Shown: piece by piece, positions 1 to 14,245 of the stretch
Numbering within the stretch: position 1 is the first letter of the stretch
How the letters are laid out: the number at the start of each line of letters is the position of its first letter
Assembly (NCBI GenBank): GCA_960531495.1
Contig: OY482853.1
Location: 6,361,022-6,425,021 of the forward strand
Reading direction: 5' to 3'
Source: Zeus faber
Taxonomy: Eukaryota > Chordata > Actinopteri > Zeiformes > Zeidae
Length of the DNA stretch: 64,000 bases
Position numbers and translations under genes: made by a program
The notes under the pieces: generated by a model
What the model saw: only the letters and a program-made list of their open reading frames with translations
Told to the model about the DNA's origin: nothing
Databases searched by the model: none

Positions 1-1387
1 TTATATTTGTAAGTAAGAAACTTCTCTACGAACGGAGGAAAGTGGAAAAGAGTGGAGTTCCCCTTAAAGCCCCTTACCAAAAAAAAAAAAAAAAAAAGAT
101 GCATAACATTGAATTTGTTATGCATTTAATGATTTTCAAGTCCTTTTACATTTAGTCAGACAGCACCGAAGAACTGCAGATCACAAGGTATAAAGAAACA
201 AAACTAAAAGTACAATAAAGATAACGCTGCGTCGCTCGCTGGAAGGGAGAGATTAAGCGAGCCCCCCGCCCCTTTCCTTTGTCAACAGCGGAACGGAGGT
301 GCAGCGTGGTTATTCTCCGCGGAGCTCAGAGCCAAAGCGTGCCTCGCTGCGCTCTCCCTTTAAAGCCACAGGAAGTGCATTGTGCTCCGTCCGCCTAGCG
401 CCGCTCTTTGATTACCGGGCCAAATTGTTTAATTAGGTCTAAAACCACAAGAAGGCCGCGGCGCTACACTGCCCCGGGACACAGGGGCCTTTTTACTGGA
501 GCCTTTTCTTCCGCCCTATCTGGATGCAGGTGGAGACGGAGGCTGCGAGTTAATCTCCGGCGGCCTTGGCTCGGCGCGGAAGCACACAGCGTGCGCTTGT
601 GTCGCGCTGGCGCCCGCCTTCGACTCCCAAATTGGGGACGTGGCGGGTTCACGTGGGAAAACGTGCCTCGTCGCGCACAGAACCGAGTGTCCTCACCGAG
701 GCCACACGGACGCTTGAAAAAAATGCAACCTCCTGTTTTGTTGTTTTTTTTTTCGGAAAAGCACAAAGGGGGTTGCGGCGGGAGTGCGCCTGGCAAGTCG
801 GACGAGTCGGAAACCCCCGGGTTCACTGATGACGCCGCGAACGGTGGACAAAGTTCCCTTTGCTGGGGCTTTGACGCCTAAACTACTCTGCAGTAGTGTG
901 AAATTCATGGCGAACACAAACTCGCCGCGGCGGGATTTACTCCGTGTTTTTACCGAGCCACGGCAATGGAACGGAACGGGACGGAACGGAATGGAGTTAG
1001 CTGTGAGTTTCCCATTTCCGACATCCAATGGAAAGCAGCGTCTTTTCGTGCCTTTCTCTGCAGCGCTGGTTGATTTATTTAGATGTTTCTCAACCTGCGC
1101 TCCTCTCCTGCGCCTGCTTTGAAGACGTCCCGACGTGAACGATGCGCAGGCGCCCTGGCGGGGCATCAGACGCAGCCGAACGCACGGAGGAAGTTGCGTG
1201 GAGCCCGTACCGCATCGCGGTCCGAGGGGCCAATCAAAGAGGGGGAGCGGATGCACACACTCTGCCTCCTGCAGCATCTGGAACCTCTGCGGTTTATGTG
1301 GGAAAGACTGGGAGGCCGGTGGGAGAGCCAACGTGGGCACAGCATCTAAACCAACGCACTGAAATGTTCTTGGCTTCACCACAGAAC

Positions 1388-1389
<2 letters not shown>

Positions 1390-1441
<52 letters not shown>

Positions 1442-1557
1442 TGTGTGTACATAGGAGTCAGAGAGTCCGGCTAGACCCAGTTAAAGTTTACGGTGAATAT
1501 TTTGCTCAATTTTATTTTCCTTCAAAAAGAATCAACATGAACAGCATCCACACAAAT

Positions 1558-1618
<61 letters not shown>

Positions 1619-1797
1619 GTGAGGCCCGCGTAAGGTGCGACGTCGCGGTTCGTTAATACTTCTCTAAATCCTGTTGCTGCCCCTCTTCTGAGCTGGCAGC
1701 TGAGTGCTGGACCAACCGGTTAGCCTTTGTGCTGCTTCACACACACAAGCACACACACACACACACACACCCACACACACACACACACACACACACT

Positions 1798-1837
<40 letters not shown>

Positions 1838-1851
1838 CAGACACAGACACA

Positions 1852-1892
<41 letters not shown>

Positions 1893-1897
1893 ACACA
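1390..1897. repeat. Cluster of three microsatellites: (GT)n, (CA)n, compound (CA)n(GACA)n
   Basis: A (GT)n tract runs at about 1390-1448, a (CA)n tract at about 1558-1611, and a compound array at about 1738-1897 that passes from CA through an ACAG tetranucleotide block back to CA. Open frames read through them only because dinucleotide repeats lack stop codons. Confidence 0.95.
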
Positions 1898-2252
1898 CGG
1901 CCCCCGGCGTCTCTCACCTTGCTTGTCCTGAGGAAGTTGCTTTTCTAGGGGTTTAATGGCCGCTTCGTCTCTAACAGGCGGTGTGGACGTAATTGGGACT
2001 AAGGGCAAAATAAACCTGTTTTCTCGATGGAGGGACGACATAAAACTGGCACCGGCTGTAACTTCTGAGCAAACTGCCAAACCCACACGAAATGACACAA
2101 ACTCACTGGAAGAATTACACTCGGCGGTAAATCCAATGCAAAAAGCCAAAAGGCCCTGTTAAACGTTACGATGATCTCACTGAGCAGGGAGACCTGCGAG
2201 GCGTTATTAACTGACATTATGTGCCATTTAATGTCAGATAGCGCTAATAATT

Positions 2253-2340
2253 ACAGTGAAAACATTCAAACTGCTATGAAAACGTTGAAAGCTTCTCAGA
2301 GAGCCGTTAACTAAATTGTTTCTCAAATGTTTTCACAACC
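2253..2340 (+). repeat. 88-bp dispersed duplicate, AT-richer copy
   Basis: This segment aligns without gaps to 3560-3647 at 71 of 88 positions, and the last 22 bases are identical. Sixteen of the 17 differences are A or T here and G or C in the other copy. No known family was recognised. Confidence 0.85.
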
Positions 2341-3559
2341 TTGACAAATTACTGTATATATATGAAGGGGGGGGGGTGTCTAGAAATACTACCCACGCTG
2401 CTTTTTTAGGTTTGTGTGTTTTGTTTTTTTCCTCTTTCAGCCGAGCAGGCGAGCTGGCCTCTGCACTCAGGAAACCACAAGTCATTTTCCAATCCTTCCA
2501 CGTGTGGAATTTTTCATGCACTAGTCATGCCAGCGAAGGCCTTCACAGTGCACGCTGGATCTACGAATGACGACCCGCTTCCAAATTTATCGCATGATGT
2601 CATTGATCTGGCACCTGTTGGCCAATCAGCGGAGGGGGAGTGTTAGAAAAAAAAAAAAAAAAAAAAAAAAACACGGTTCATGTGCGATCGCGTGAAAATG
2701 TCTTTTCCCGAAGCCCGAAAGTAGGCTTTTGTTTCTTCGAATTCCGTAGCGGCGGAGACCTACTTTAAATAGTCCCTCCGTAGGAAAAGGTTCGCTCATG
2801 GTCGAGCCGAGCGGTGGAAAAAGTTTTTTTTTTTTTTTTTCCGTTACCGTGCCTTTTCTAAACAACGGGGGAGCGTCACACGTATCCTTTCAGGAAAGTC
2901 TCCTCGGCCCCGGCGCCGCCCAGGGAGCCGCTTCCCCTCAACTCGGCCGTCTCGCGCTCCGAGCGTCGCGGGCGAGTCTGAACGGCGCTGGTCTGAGGTC
3001 GCGTCGTCGCCGACCCGGGTCCGTTTCGAAGAAGGCCGCGCGCCACCCCCCTGCCCCCCCGTCTACGCCGGCGCTCGCGCACTTGCGGAAAGGTCGGACG
3101 TCTGAGGTGAAAAGGTCAACGCCACGGCGTTTCCTCCACGGGCCCCGACGGTTCTTTTACGTCCGAGTCTCAAACGGTCTCGCCCTCCCTTCTGGGGCTT
3201 GACGAGCACAAAGACAAACAGCTCCATAGTAAAAGCAGCGGGGAAACAAGAATCTTTCAAAAAAATAAAATAAAATAAAAAGACCCAAAAGACTTAACAT
3301 CCCGTCTCTGGAGCCTCCACAGCAGTGCTCATACAGATGTGTCCTCGGTACAGCTGACAACCTGTGTGTGTGTGTGCGTGCGTGCGCGCGTGGTAATTTC
3401 ATGTATGATGTCATACTATAACCCCGTCTCTGCCAAATAAATCATCCTCAAACATCTTAGGCGCAACGTTTCAACATCATGAGAATTTCTGTGTGCGCGG
3501 ACGACACAATACGACGCTACCTGTATTTCTTCACGCTGTCTTCAGTTTCACGATACGAT

Positions 3560-3647
3560 ACGGTGGAAACACTCCAACCGCTACGAGCACGCTGAGCGCT
3601 TTCCAGAGAGCCGGGAACCAAATCGTTTCTCAAATGTTTTCACAACC
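3560..3647 (+). repeat. 88-bp dispersed duplicate, GC-richer copy
   Basis: This is the partner of 2253-2340 in direct orientation, 1.3 kb away. The ends of the match are sharp on the left and fade on the right. The strong one-way base bias between copies is discussed in the findings. Confidence 0.85.
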
Positions 3648-4063
3648 GCAACCGCAATATGATACCACCGAAAGACAATAAACAATAATATTGAAATATC
3701 ACTGGGTCCCTCGTGTGTGTGTGTTATGTGTGTGTGTGATGTTTGTGTTTGTGTGTGTATGCGTGCGTGTGTGTATGTGTGCGCGTAGTGAGTAATGTGT
3801 TGCGGGACGTAGATGACGTGTGTGTTGAGTGTGCACGTAGGTGTGTGTGTGCAGTGTTTATATGTGTGTGACGTGCATGTGTAAATAGGTAAGTAACAAA
3901 GTGATACACATAGCAACAGATGGTGTGCGTTTGCGTACGTGTTATGCAATGTGGGTTCTACATGTATACATGATCTATATGTGTTCGTCCGTGTGATATG
4001 TTTTCTGTAAGCAAAACTTTATTTATATACCACGTTTCTAAACAACATTTATGTGCTTGCAGG

Positions 4064-4220
<157 letters not shown>

Positions 4221-4493
4221 GTGTCGGTGCTGCCTCCATCTTGACAGCCCTAAACAGGCCTCCTTCAGTCCAGAGAGGGCGCAGCTGTCTGGGGTCACGA
4301 TGAGTGTCTGCTGGGAGATACTGACCCTGAGGGGGGGCCACGGGGCCTGGGAGACAACAGCTGAGGGGGCCTGGTGGAACGTACACAAGTCATATAAAGT
4401 TAAGCCTGTTCTCCATCCTGGAGGTTATTCCAGCCTACTGCAGCCATACTGCAGGGAGACGCCCCGGATTGGACATCAGTGCATCACAGGGTC

Positions 4494-4605
4494 TCACACG
4501 CACACACACACACACGCACACGCGCACACACACACACACACGCACACACACACACACACACACGCACGCCAAACGCACGCACGCACGCACGCACACACAC
4601 GCAAC
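4494..4605. repeat. (CA)n / (CACG)n microsatellite
   Basis: CA dinucleotides alternate with CACG and ACGC tetranucleotide blocks, giving a CpG-containing repeat. Confidence 0.9.
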
Positions 4606-7600
4606 CATCCCACCAGTTGGCAATTCAGGGTTCTCTCAGCCAAACCTGCACGTCTGCAGCACACAAACAAGGTAACGTCCAACCAGGCAGACAGGACCCA
4701 TAAGAGTCTGACTGTGATTCACAGTCGGTTTAATGTCAATGAACAAATGTACTGATTAGTTGCTAATTATGGTTAAAGGACAGGTTCACGGTTCTTCAGC
4801 CCAGGCGTTAAATCTCCTCTTTTTTTTTTTTAAATGGCAGAGTTGTATTATATATAAAACTAATTTTTGCAATTGCCGCAGTACATGCAAAGCGTGGAGG
4901 TGGCTACAGAAGGTTGTCAGTAGGAAGTGACGCAATTTCCTGTTTCCCCTCTCTTCCATTTTGCTGTCAGTCGATAAAACCCGAAATAACTGTGTGGATA
5001 AAATGCAGTGTTTGTGACATTCTTTTTGGTATATGACATAAACACGGTATGATTATAATGTCAGATTTAACGCATCAGTCAGCTCCGCCAGCACTGAGAA
5101 ACCTCATGTAATGTGTGAGTGGCTGGTCAATAATTACTTAATTACTAAATCTGATGTATATAAATTGAGGTATTTGTGCGACGATGCCCCTCGAATAAAT
5201 TGGGACGAGACTTAAGTTGGACATGGACGTCGCTGGGCGCTCCGGTGGTTTATACAGCAGTGTATAAACTCACGGGCTCCCAGAGCTGATGAATGCTCAC
5301 ATTGACCAATCCCATGGAGTGGGAGTCATGGGGAAACGCTTGGCAAACACGTGTAAGTCTGTTGCACAATATTTCCAAATCACCAGAGTTTATTATTTTT
5401 TTTCTCGAGGCACTAAAACGGTCTAATACACACGGCATTTTTTTTTTAATTCAACCTGAATTTCCTAATAGTGTTTCCCTTGGCCAAACAATATTTGTTT
5501 CATTAAAAAACTCTGCACCGCAACAATGACAGTTTGTTTCCATTCACACTTCCAGATTTCCAAAAAAGATTTATTTCAGACCGTCACGTGGGCATCGACC
5601 GCCACAGTTTCGGTTTTAACTGCGCGAGGCAACCCGGACTCGTTGGAACTCCCCAAAGTCAGCGTCGAGGGGCTCCGCAGGGAGTCTTTTGGGAGACCGT
5701 CTCCAGGTGACGCTCCACCCGCAGGGCAGCAAACCCTCCCTCAAAAGAGAGACCGTGTGGGGGCAGGAAAGAGATCCCGCGTGGAGGAAACGGAGCCTGG
5801 CGGCGATTCACAGTTTCCCTTTTTTTTGGGTCCCTTTTTTTTTGTCTTTCTTTGTAATCAATGGCAGGAGATCTCCACACTCCAAACGCATTAGTCCAGA
5901 GAGAGGACCTCTTTCAAAGCCCACCGTCCCGTTGGAGACATCGGGGCGGCGGAGCGGAATGGCCCTGCCTGACGGTTCTGGGCTGCATGCTGTTTAAGCC
6001 TCGGTTTGGCAAGATCACCAAACTATTCACTTCACAAGGAGTTTCATCTGGGTGCCATCTTGGTAACGCTGCCAGGCAGGATGTTCGTGAATACACACTA
6101 GTTTTCTACACGGTATCTAAATACATGTCGTACATATCACCGTACATATCTCCAGTTCACATATAGATGCGGTGGGTCCCGATCCAAAACGGCGTCATTT
6201 CGAGCGGTTGTATATGTCCTGCGTGCACAACATCCCTCTATATATTCATTTCCAATGACGTGCTTTTATTTAGAAACAGATTCCAACTGCGGCACGTGGC
6301 CGTCTCATCTAATTTTCATTTAACCGGTCACACCATCCTCCAGCTGAACCAGGCCGAATGAAATCCAAGCACTTCTTACCAGACTGTCACTCACTCCACT
6401 CTGAGCTTTCCAACTGTTCACAACAGCACTGTGGACGACTGGAGGAATTCATTTTGGGAGAAAAAAAAAAATGCTTTTAAAAAGGCTGAAATCTTCAATT
6501 ATTTGGGTCAATGTGAGGCTGGACCACTTGAGACCCACTGCTCTCAGGGACATACAGGACATAAACAAAGGGAACACATCCCATATTAACCCGTATTCAG
6601 AAATATTTCCATCAAAACAAAGTAGGCACGCCGGTGACGGAGCCAACGTCCTGGTGTCAGCACATTGTTTGGAAAACGCCGGGAGATAAATAGGGATTTG
6701 GCCACGTCTCCGACGGGCGAACCGGCTCGGCTTTCATTGGCGGCTCTCAACGCGGCCAAACCCGTGAGCGCCCTGACTGATGCCACTCCGGGCGGGAGGG
6801 CTCGGCAAAAAAAAATAAAAAAAAATGAACCGGGGACGTCCGTCTTCACACCTCCGCCACGCAGGCCGTAAGAAACGCACGACGGGCAATATTCACAGAG
6901 GATTGAAAGGAAAAACAAGTGAGGTTTTAGGTTTTTTAGGTTCTTCTCCTGAAGGCGATGGCGGTCGCAAGTGAGGGTTTACCAGATGAGAGGGTCCATT
7001 GCAATTTTCTGGTCGGGTGGAATCGGGGGGGGGGGGTTGTTTTTCGGGCCAAAGAAAAACAGTAACAAATACTCTCGCGGGGGGATGAGGATCTGGAGCG
7101 TTCCTGTGATTGCGGAGTCTTATTGCGACGGCGGAATAACAAACATTGTTTTCATCCCATAAATCTTTGCTGGCGGGCTCCCTATTTATTCCCCAAAGAT
7201 GAGGCGCTTGTAATCAGTGTTGACTTTCATAATACGTACAGGCAGGCCATTGTTTGAATAAAGGAAAACTCCAGGGAATTCAAGGCAGTTAAACGGAGCG
7301 TGGTGATGTTTGGCACCGCTAACCAAAAATTATATACATGAAAGAAATTTAAAACGGGATAATACAAATGGGTTTATAGAGGTTTATGTCTGTACTGTAC
7401 CAACATAACCATAATATGTATATAGGATAATAATATGACTTCTGAATCTAAATAGACCCCAATGCTTTTTAATCCTGAAAAGACCAAGGTTTGTAAATGT
7501 AGGCGTAGGCACATTACAATATGTATTTAAATGTAAAAAGCATAAAAATCTAAAATGCTGTGACTCCTGTTAAATTGCTGGCTGGCATAAGGCGGCGTGC

Positions 7601-7808
7601 TTACCGATACAATACACACTGCACATTTTAATGCCAGTCATGATACATATGCTGCTTATTCATCTTTCAAATACAGGCTTTTGTGTGGATTTATTCCACA
7701 CACAAAGCACCCTGTGACTAATGGCCCAAAGCTGGCAACAGTTATTCAGTTATTCCTCACTTCATAACCAGCTGTTGATGAAATCTCTGGACATGCATCA
7801 GTGTTTCA

Positions 7809-7851
<43 letters not shown>

Positions 7852-7852
7852 T
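7809..7852. repeat. (GTGC)n tetranucleotide repeat
   Basis: About eleven tandem copies of the CpG-containing GTGC unit, followed by a degenerate GT-rich tail. Confidence 0.93.
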
Positions 7853-9218
7853 TTCTATATATTTGTGCGTGTTTGCATGTACATTCTCACATGCGTCTAC
7901 ACGCGCATAAAAATGTGCGAAAAAGGCATTACGCCTGCAGCGCCAGCGCCAAGCACTTCGTCACCCCCCACCTCCCTCCCCCGGCTCCACCGCTCTGGAA
8001 ACGGGATCCAAAGAATGTGATTTCTTTTCGCTGGACAATGTCATCATAATGAAGCGAGCAGCGTTGTTATGGTTGATACGGCCGACCATCTGGCCCCCAT
8101 CGTGGCCGGGGTCGTAAAATGAGGTCTCTGTGTCCCGGGCTGTAAAGTAAGAACCGCGAGCATTGTGCCTCGTGTGTCTGAGCCGCTGCCAGCTCTGTCC
8201 TCTTGTAACACAATCATCCTCCAGGTTTTATTATGGTTTGAATATTTTCGATTCAAAACACATGTCGGCCCGACTGCTTTCGTCGGCAGTGGAGGCTAAG
8301 TTGACGCTGACACCGTGATGTAGGGCTGTTTGTTCAAGCCAAGCCATACAATGAGGAAAAGCCCAATCCAAGTATTTAGCCAACAGCCGCGTGGATAAAT
8401 ATACAACACGCTACTCAAGAGCAACGGTGACTCTGCCTCATGGAGAATTCTCAAAAAAAGGGTTTAGAACGAGTGGAAAAAAAAAAAAAAAAAAAGAAGA
8501 AAATCCGCGAAAACGCAAATCTTCAAGTCGTCCAAATATTCTTTAAATCTGTTCAGCCCAGGGGAGTCAGATGCGGTGCAGACGTTCCTCCGTGTTGGTA
8601 TTGACGGAGGCGCTGACGAAGCACCGTGCTTGAGCGCTGTGGCTATTTTGGATTTTCGAGGGGGGGGGGGGGGGGGCGATATTGCGAGAAAAGCCGGCGC
8701 GGAGAACCTCAGCCTCCTGTCGACAGCCTCTGGAGCCGTAGCGTCACGGATGTTGGGTGCGAAGAGGACGGACCGCGGCGGAACGAGGTTCGAACCGTCC
8801 GCCCAGCGCGTGCGCGCTGCCAGGGGCCACACGCAGGAGCATCGACGCCGAGAGCTGCGGCGGCGTCACGCGACGGCGTAACCCGAACCCAAAACGGTGT
8901 CTGCCCAAACCCCGACGGGGCCGCATCACGCCGGGCCGAGTATTTACTCTCTGCCCGACGGCAACAATGGTCCGGCGTGCCTCGTAATTTTAACCGGGTC
9001 CCGCCGGGTGAGCAATATGTAATCGGGGAGTGCACGAAAACGAGAGTGCACAGCTCGGGCATTCTCCAGACGCTGGCCGGGCGGGGGCCGGGCCGGCACC
9101 TGTGGCCATCAATCCAATGCACGTTGTCCCAGGACCCGAGCCTTTGGTGCTGGATCGGCTTGCACGCTTCCCAAAACACCAGAGAGACGCTGCGTGAAAC
9201 ACAGCTAGGGGCGTCCGC

Positions 9219-9240
9219 GACGTCAGCGAGGGTATAAATA
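9219..9240 (+). promoter_or_regulatory. CRE half-palindrome plus TATA box in a CpG-dense block
   Basis: GACGTCA at 9219-9225 is followed eight bases later by TATAAATA at 9233-9240, both on the plus strand, at the edge of a CpG-dense block (about 8560-9250). The spacing resembles a compact RNA polymerase II core promoter pointing right, antisense to stard13. No ORF of note follows, so any transcript would be non-coding. Chance occurrence is possible. Confidence 0.3.
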
Positions 9241-10998
9241 TCCACCGAGCCGCGTGGCGGTCCTTGATACACATGGAAGTGTAACCAGTGAATTGGGGTT
9301 TTTTTTTGTTATTTTGTCAACAACAAAGCCTGAGCCGTAAATAAAGATTTTACAGCAAGTGTAGGAGCGGGTTTGGAGTTTAAAACCGTTGATTCCATTA
9401 CTGGGCCAAGGGAATCCATGTAATATAACTTAAAGACGTGGGAAAATGTACTTGCATCTAAAAAAACTCTGACCAAAGAAACGACTTGTGCACAGCTTAT
9501 TCAGTCCAAGTTTTATAACCAAAGCATTGCATTTAAAAAAAAACGGTTTCAAATTCATAAGCTGTGCATGATTCATTTACCTTTGAAAACGTCCGCATGC
9601 ATTATTTATTGGCGCCGTGCCATTGTTCCGACGGCCTATCATTCTGAAACCCAAACCTAATAGTCTGAAAAATGTCCCATTGGACATGGAGGACAGCCTG
9701 AACTTTACCATCTATAACATTATACGTACACTTTACCATCTCCAACCTGACATTCTTCGGACTATTGTGGTGTCAGAACAATGGGCGGCCCTCCATTTAT
9801 TTGGCCCTATAATGACACTGGGCCGATGACGGACACATATAACCAGTCGAGTCGGTAAAGGTCCTACCTGCTCCTGCGTTGGTCACCTTGCTGAACATCT
9901 GCAACACAAAGAAAGACACGGGCGTAAGAAAGTAATTTCAGAAGGTCGTCGCAGGAATTCACATCCGCGCGTGTTGATCTGTGAATGATTGGGAGAGCTT
10001 CGTTGTGAGGCAGTTTCGTAATGAGGTGAACAGGAAATCGGACGGATTTCCGATACCGCAGAGCGGGAATGAAGCTTTTTGGTTCATTTGAACAGGTCCA
10101 GAAAGGTGAGGTGCGGTGCCGAGAAAACCGCTCAGTCGAAACCTGGAGGTCAGGGTCATTTTTAAGAAACGCGCCCCACTTTCTGATTTTTAAAATCGTT
10201 CCGCCGCGATTAAATGATTTCCTGTGCAACCGGGCCCCCCCGTGAGCGCAGCCGGGGTCCCCCTCGTTTGGGACGGAGGCCACGCTGAGCGATCCCCCAA
10301 AAAAAACCCCTCCCAGCTAACAGCGCGCCCTGGTGCGCCGTGGGACGCCGGGAATTAAAACCATCACGGGATGGGTCCATTTGGGCTGAAGGGGAATTAG
10401 GAAACCCGGAACCTTAAACCGCGGAACCATGGATGCACTGGTGCAGAGATGCGTTATGAGAGTATAATGAGCTTTTGGTTCGATTTCAATATTTGCTTCT
10501 TTCATTCCCGCAACCCAGGCGTGCCGCATGTGTCGGGATTTTTATAGAACAAAGATAAGACGCTTTGCATCTGGCGTGGTGGTGTTTATACTGCCACAGG
10601 CTCTCGTGGTTTGTCCCGAACGCACAACGTCAAGTATCAACCACCAGGGAGAAGATTTAACATTGTTTTTTGAAGGTTTTATACGTTTGCCCCATCGGCA
10701 CGGTGGGGGGGGGGGGGGGGGGTGGCTGGTAAGTTCCACCGAGGACGTGTCCGTGAGCGTTTGTAAATGACGGGCGCCAGCACTTTTATGAGGCCCGGGT
10801 TGAAAAACAGCGAAACCCGGGCTGTGGAGGTGAGGGGCGTGGCACCGACGTCGTGGCTGCAGCGTACCTGCTTATTGACCGCCAGATTTCGCACCGACCG
10901 GTAGAATTTTCCGTCACGTAAAAAGTGCCCTTCTGTCAAGGGCTTCAAAGGCAGAGATTAGGGTCCGGGAATGGGGGGGGCTTATTCTCCCCCTCCCC

Positions 10999-10999
<1 letters not shown>

Positions 11000-11074
<75 letters not shown>
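11000..11074. repeat. (CA)n microsatellite
   Basis: Perfect CA repeat of about 75 bp. A short (CT)n tract follows at about 11270-11303. Confidence 0.95.
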
Positions 11075-11075
<1 letters not shown>

Positions 11076-12946
11076 CGAGCTTCCAAGAGCAGGAAGTAGG
11101 ACTGTACAAATCTGACGCTTCTGTAAATATGAGCGACCTCATGGCTCGGCCTCCCACGGGCTGGGGCCCGACCCACTTTTCAAAAATAAAACTTGTGGAG
11201 ATCGGCGCTGAGAAAAATACCAGGTGCCGCGCCCCAGAAGAGATGTGCCCATTTGACGAGGCTTCAAAAGTCTCTCTCTCTCTCTCTGTCTCTCTCTCTC
11301 TCTCCTTCAGACAGACATTGCCCCAGCTCCTCCATCCAATCCGAGTCAGATGCTGGACACATGTCAGGGGTTGCAGGTCACCAGAAGTGATCCTCCACCT
11401 CCCCTCCCCTCCTGTCGCAGCAGCACAAAGTCCCTTTCAGCGTCTGAGGGAATGCTTCCCCTCGCATACATCAGGGAGGATGTTTATGTGGAGCGACAGG
11501 CCGCTGTCAGTGAATGATGGCCGACCTGTTACGTGACTGGTCGGACCAAGTGACGGAGCGGAGGCTTCCTCCGCTCCGTCAGCCTCTGTCAACACCACTT
11601 AAAGCCAGGAATCCACAACCCAAATAACTCCCTATTGACAGCCAATAGTAAGCCGCACGGTAAACAGGAGGCCCAACACACTTTCTATTGCAAACAGCGA
11701 GGTTAAAATGGCAGCCGTGCTTTTATGAAATGTAGAATATAGAACATGTTACTGAGCACAAGGGCACAGATTTAAGATTCAATACTTTATTTCCCACCTT
11801 GTTTGTTATGAGGGAATCGAAAACAACAAGGACATCGAGCCTTCTATGAAGGACGCTGGAACATGGGCAGGTGCGGCACATGTCCGCTTCTGGGGTTTTG
11901 CACACGAATCACACGTTTTCGGCTTAGATTACACAACTATTAATGTGCGGATTTGGAACAACGAAGGGAAACAAATCCCCTTCCCCTCGGGCCCCCCGCG
12001 GTTTAAAAACTTAAGAGCGTGACCTCTCGTGTCAGGAGATCTTTCGCTCCTTAATCGTCTTTATTTGCCGGGCACGGCTAAACCGGTACAAGTTTACTCA
12101 CAAAGCATAAAAACCCGCAGTGCGCGGTCAGCGTTATGTAACCGGGGTCATGGGTTCCAGGTCCCGTCGCCAGAATGGGAGCCATTGCGCCGACTTGTGT
12201 GCTTTGGCCACCAGCGGGACCCTGAAGCCCCGTCTGGGTGTTCAGGGTAAGGCCTCTGACCGCGGACAAAATAAAAGATTGTCAGAACCAAACTGGGTTT
12301 CCCTGCTTCCCTGTCGCCCTCACCGGGCCTGCAGTTGGCTAATGGACCTTGCGGTTCGCGGGACACTTTTACTTTGAGGGGAAAAATAGAGAAATCATTT
12401 AAATAGAGCAGCCTATAATTTATCAGAGTGACTCAGCAGCCGGGAGCAGGGCCACACGTCGTCCCCGGAGCCCGGCTCTGATCTAGTTCCATATTAAAAC
12501 CGTCCGGTAGGAAAACGTGGCCCCGGCGTATATTTAGACAAGGACGGCCTCATTCATTTAGAACCAGTGAAGTGACGGAATGTCCCCCGAGTTGTACCTT
12601 CCTTTTCATTTGTATTCTTATTTTGTTTATATTCATTTATGTTAATTTATGTATAAACGTATATCGTGTTTTATTTTTGTGATATGTCAATAGTTAATTT
12701 GCATTGTAAAGCATTGTCCCATTCATCCTGGCATCTGGAGTTCCATCAGAAAAGCTTTATACAAAATGCCATTTTTTTGTTTGCAGTTACGTGTTTTTGT
12801 AAAATATTTTTTTCTTTTTGTGACTTCACATGTATTTTTTTTTTTTACAGTATATATACTACTACATAAACAATATATAAAGAAGATTTTAGATCTGCGT
12901 CCTATTCTTTTAAACTAACTTTTGTTTAAATCCTGATTTTAACACA

Positions 12947-13110
12947 AACTCCTGGAGTGGCTCAGGCGGCAGAGCACACGCCCAGCGATCAGAGGCTTCC
13001 TGGCCCGGTCCCCCGGCTCCTCCACGGTGCGGCAGCGTGTCCAAGTGTCCTTGAGCAAGGCACCGAACCCCCGACGCCACCTAATGGGAGGGCTGGCGCC
13101 TTGGCACGGC
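12947..13110 (+). mobile_element. tRNA-derived SINE fragment
   Basis: The 5' end carries an RNA polymerase III A-box-like sequence (TGGCTCAGGCGG with GCAGAGCAC following), as in tRNA-headed SINEs. A degenerate B-box region follows. The body contains the motif GTCCTTGAGCAAGGCACC, which I recognise as common in teleost SINEs. The exact family and 3' end are uncertain; the element may extend to about 13200. It is probably an old, inactive copy in the stard13 intron. Confidence 0.6.
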
Positions 13111-14245
13111 TGCCTCCGCCATCGGTTTGCGTCAGTGGAGTAGATGTTAAATGCAGTCGATTTACCTTCCCTTCTTTTGCGTATTGCCAGTACTTTCAAC
13201 ACTGCCTTGCATGCAACACTATCATCTAATACGTGGGCAGCAAATTATGTTACAGTAATGGTTGAAAAGGTGACTAAAATGATGAGGAAAATTACAAAAA
13301 CACCATGAAAAACTCGTATACTCAACAAGACAAAATCATATTTGGTGTGGGCTAAGCCTACGGGAGGCTGTGAGAAACATTCCAGGGGCGGTTTTGGGAG
13401 ATCGCGCAGAGGCCGGGGGAGGTCAAAAGGGCACGGGCAGGTGGCGGGATTGTTGGCCAAAACCGTCCCGCAACACATCTCTCACTCAGCTCATAACTGC
13501 CGATCTGCAGCCGTCAGCGTGGGTTCACACATTCGGGCGGTTTATTCTTAGGCCCCCGGGGCCAACGAGAGCGAGCACGCGTCGCAGGCCTCGCGCTCTG
13601 CTGCCAGAGGTTTCCCGAGGCGGCTCCGGAGCTCTTATGTAAGGGGGGGACGGGGGGAAAGAGAAAGAGCTCCACGTGGGACCGGGGGAGGGGAGTCCTG
13701 CGCTACGCCAAATGACGCAACCGTCTGAATGAAGACGAAGATGAAGGCCACAGGGTCGCGACACAAGCGGCAGCTTCTTGCAGTGGGCTGATCAACCCCT
13801 GGATCATCCGCTGATCGCTGGCGGAGCAGTGCATCTTCAGGACAAGCTGCTTGTACGCATTATTCATTTTAAGTTTCCCTTTCCAACAGCTGGCAGCTTT
13901 GAGCAGTGTTTTTTTGTTTTTGGTTTTTTTTACAACCCAATGTTATTTCATCACCACGGGAACGGTTTTAACGGTTTCGCTCCTGTGAACTTGGATATTT
14001 ACAGTGTCATTTTAAAGGGAGTGGGAGGGAAATATCTGATGTTATTCTGGGTCTTGTAAAAGCATTTACCGCAGGCTGACATGAGCCCTCTGGGTCAACG
14101 CGAGAGACCCTAGTTCACATGGAAATGTGTTAAAATAGGCTGGCAACGCACAGCAAATGGACGCTTGTCTTCACTTCCACTGGATAAGACGTGCGTCGCT
14201 GACGAGTGTAGCTCAATGACAGCCCGCAATGCGGCCCAAATACTG

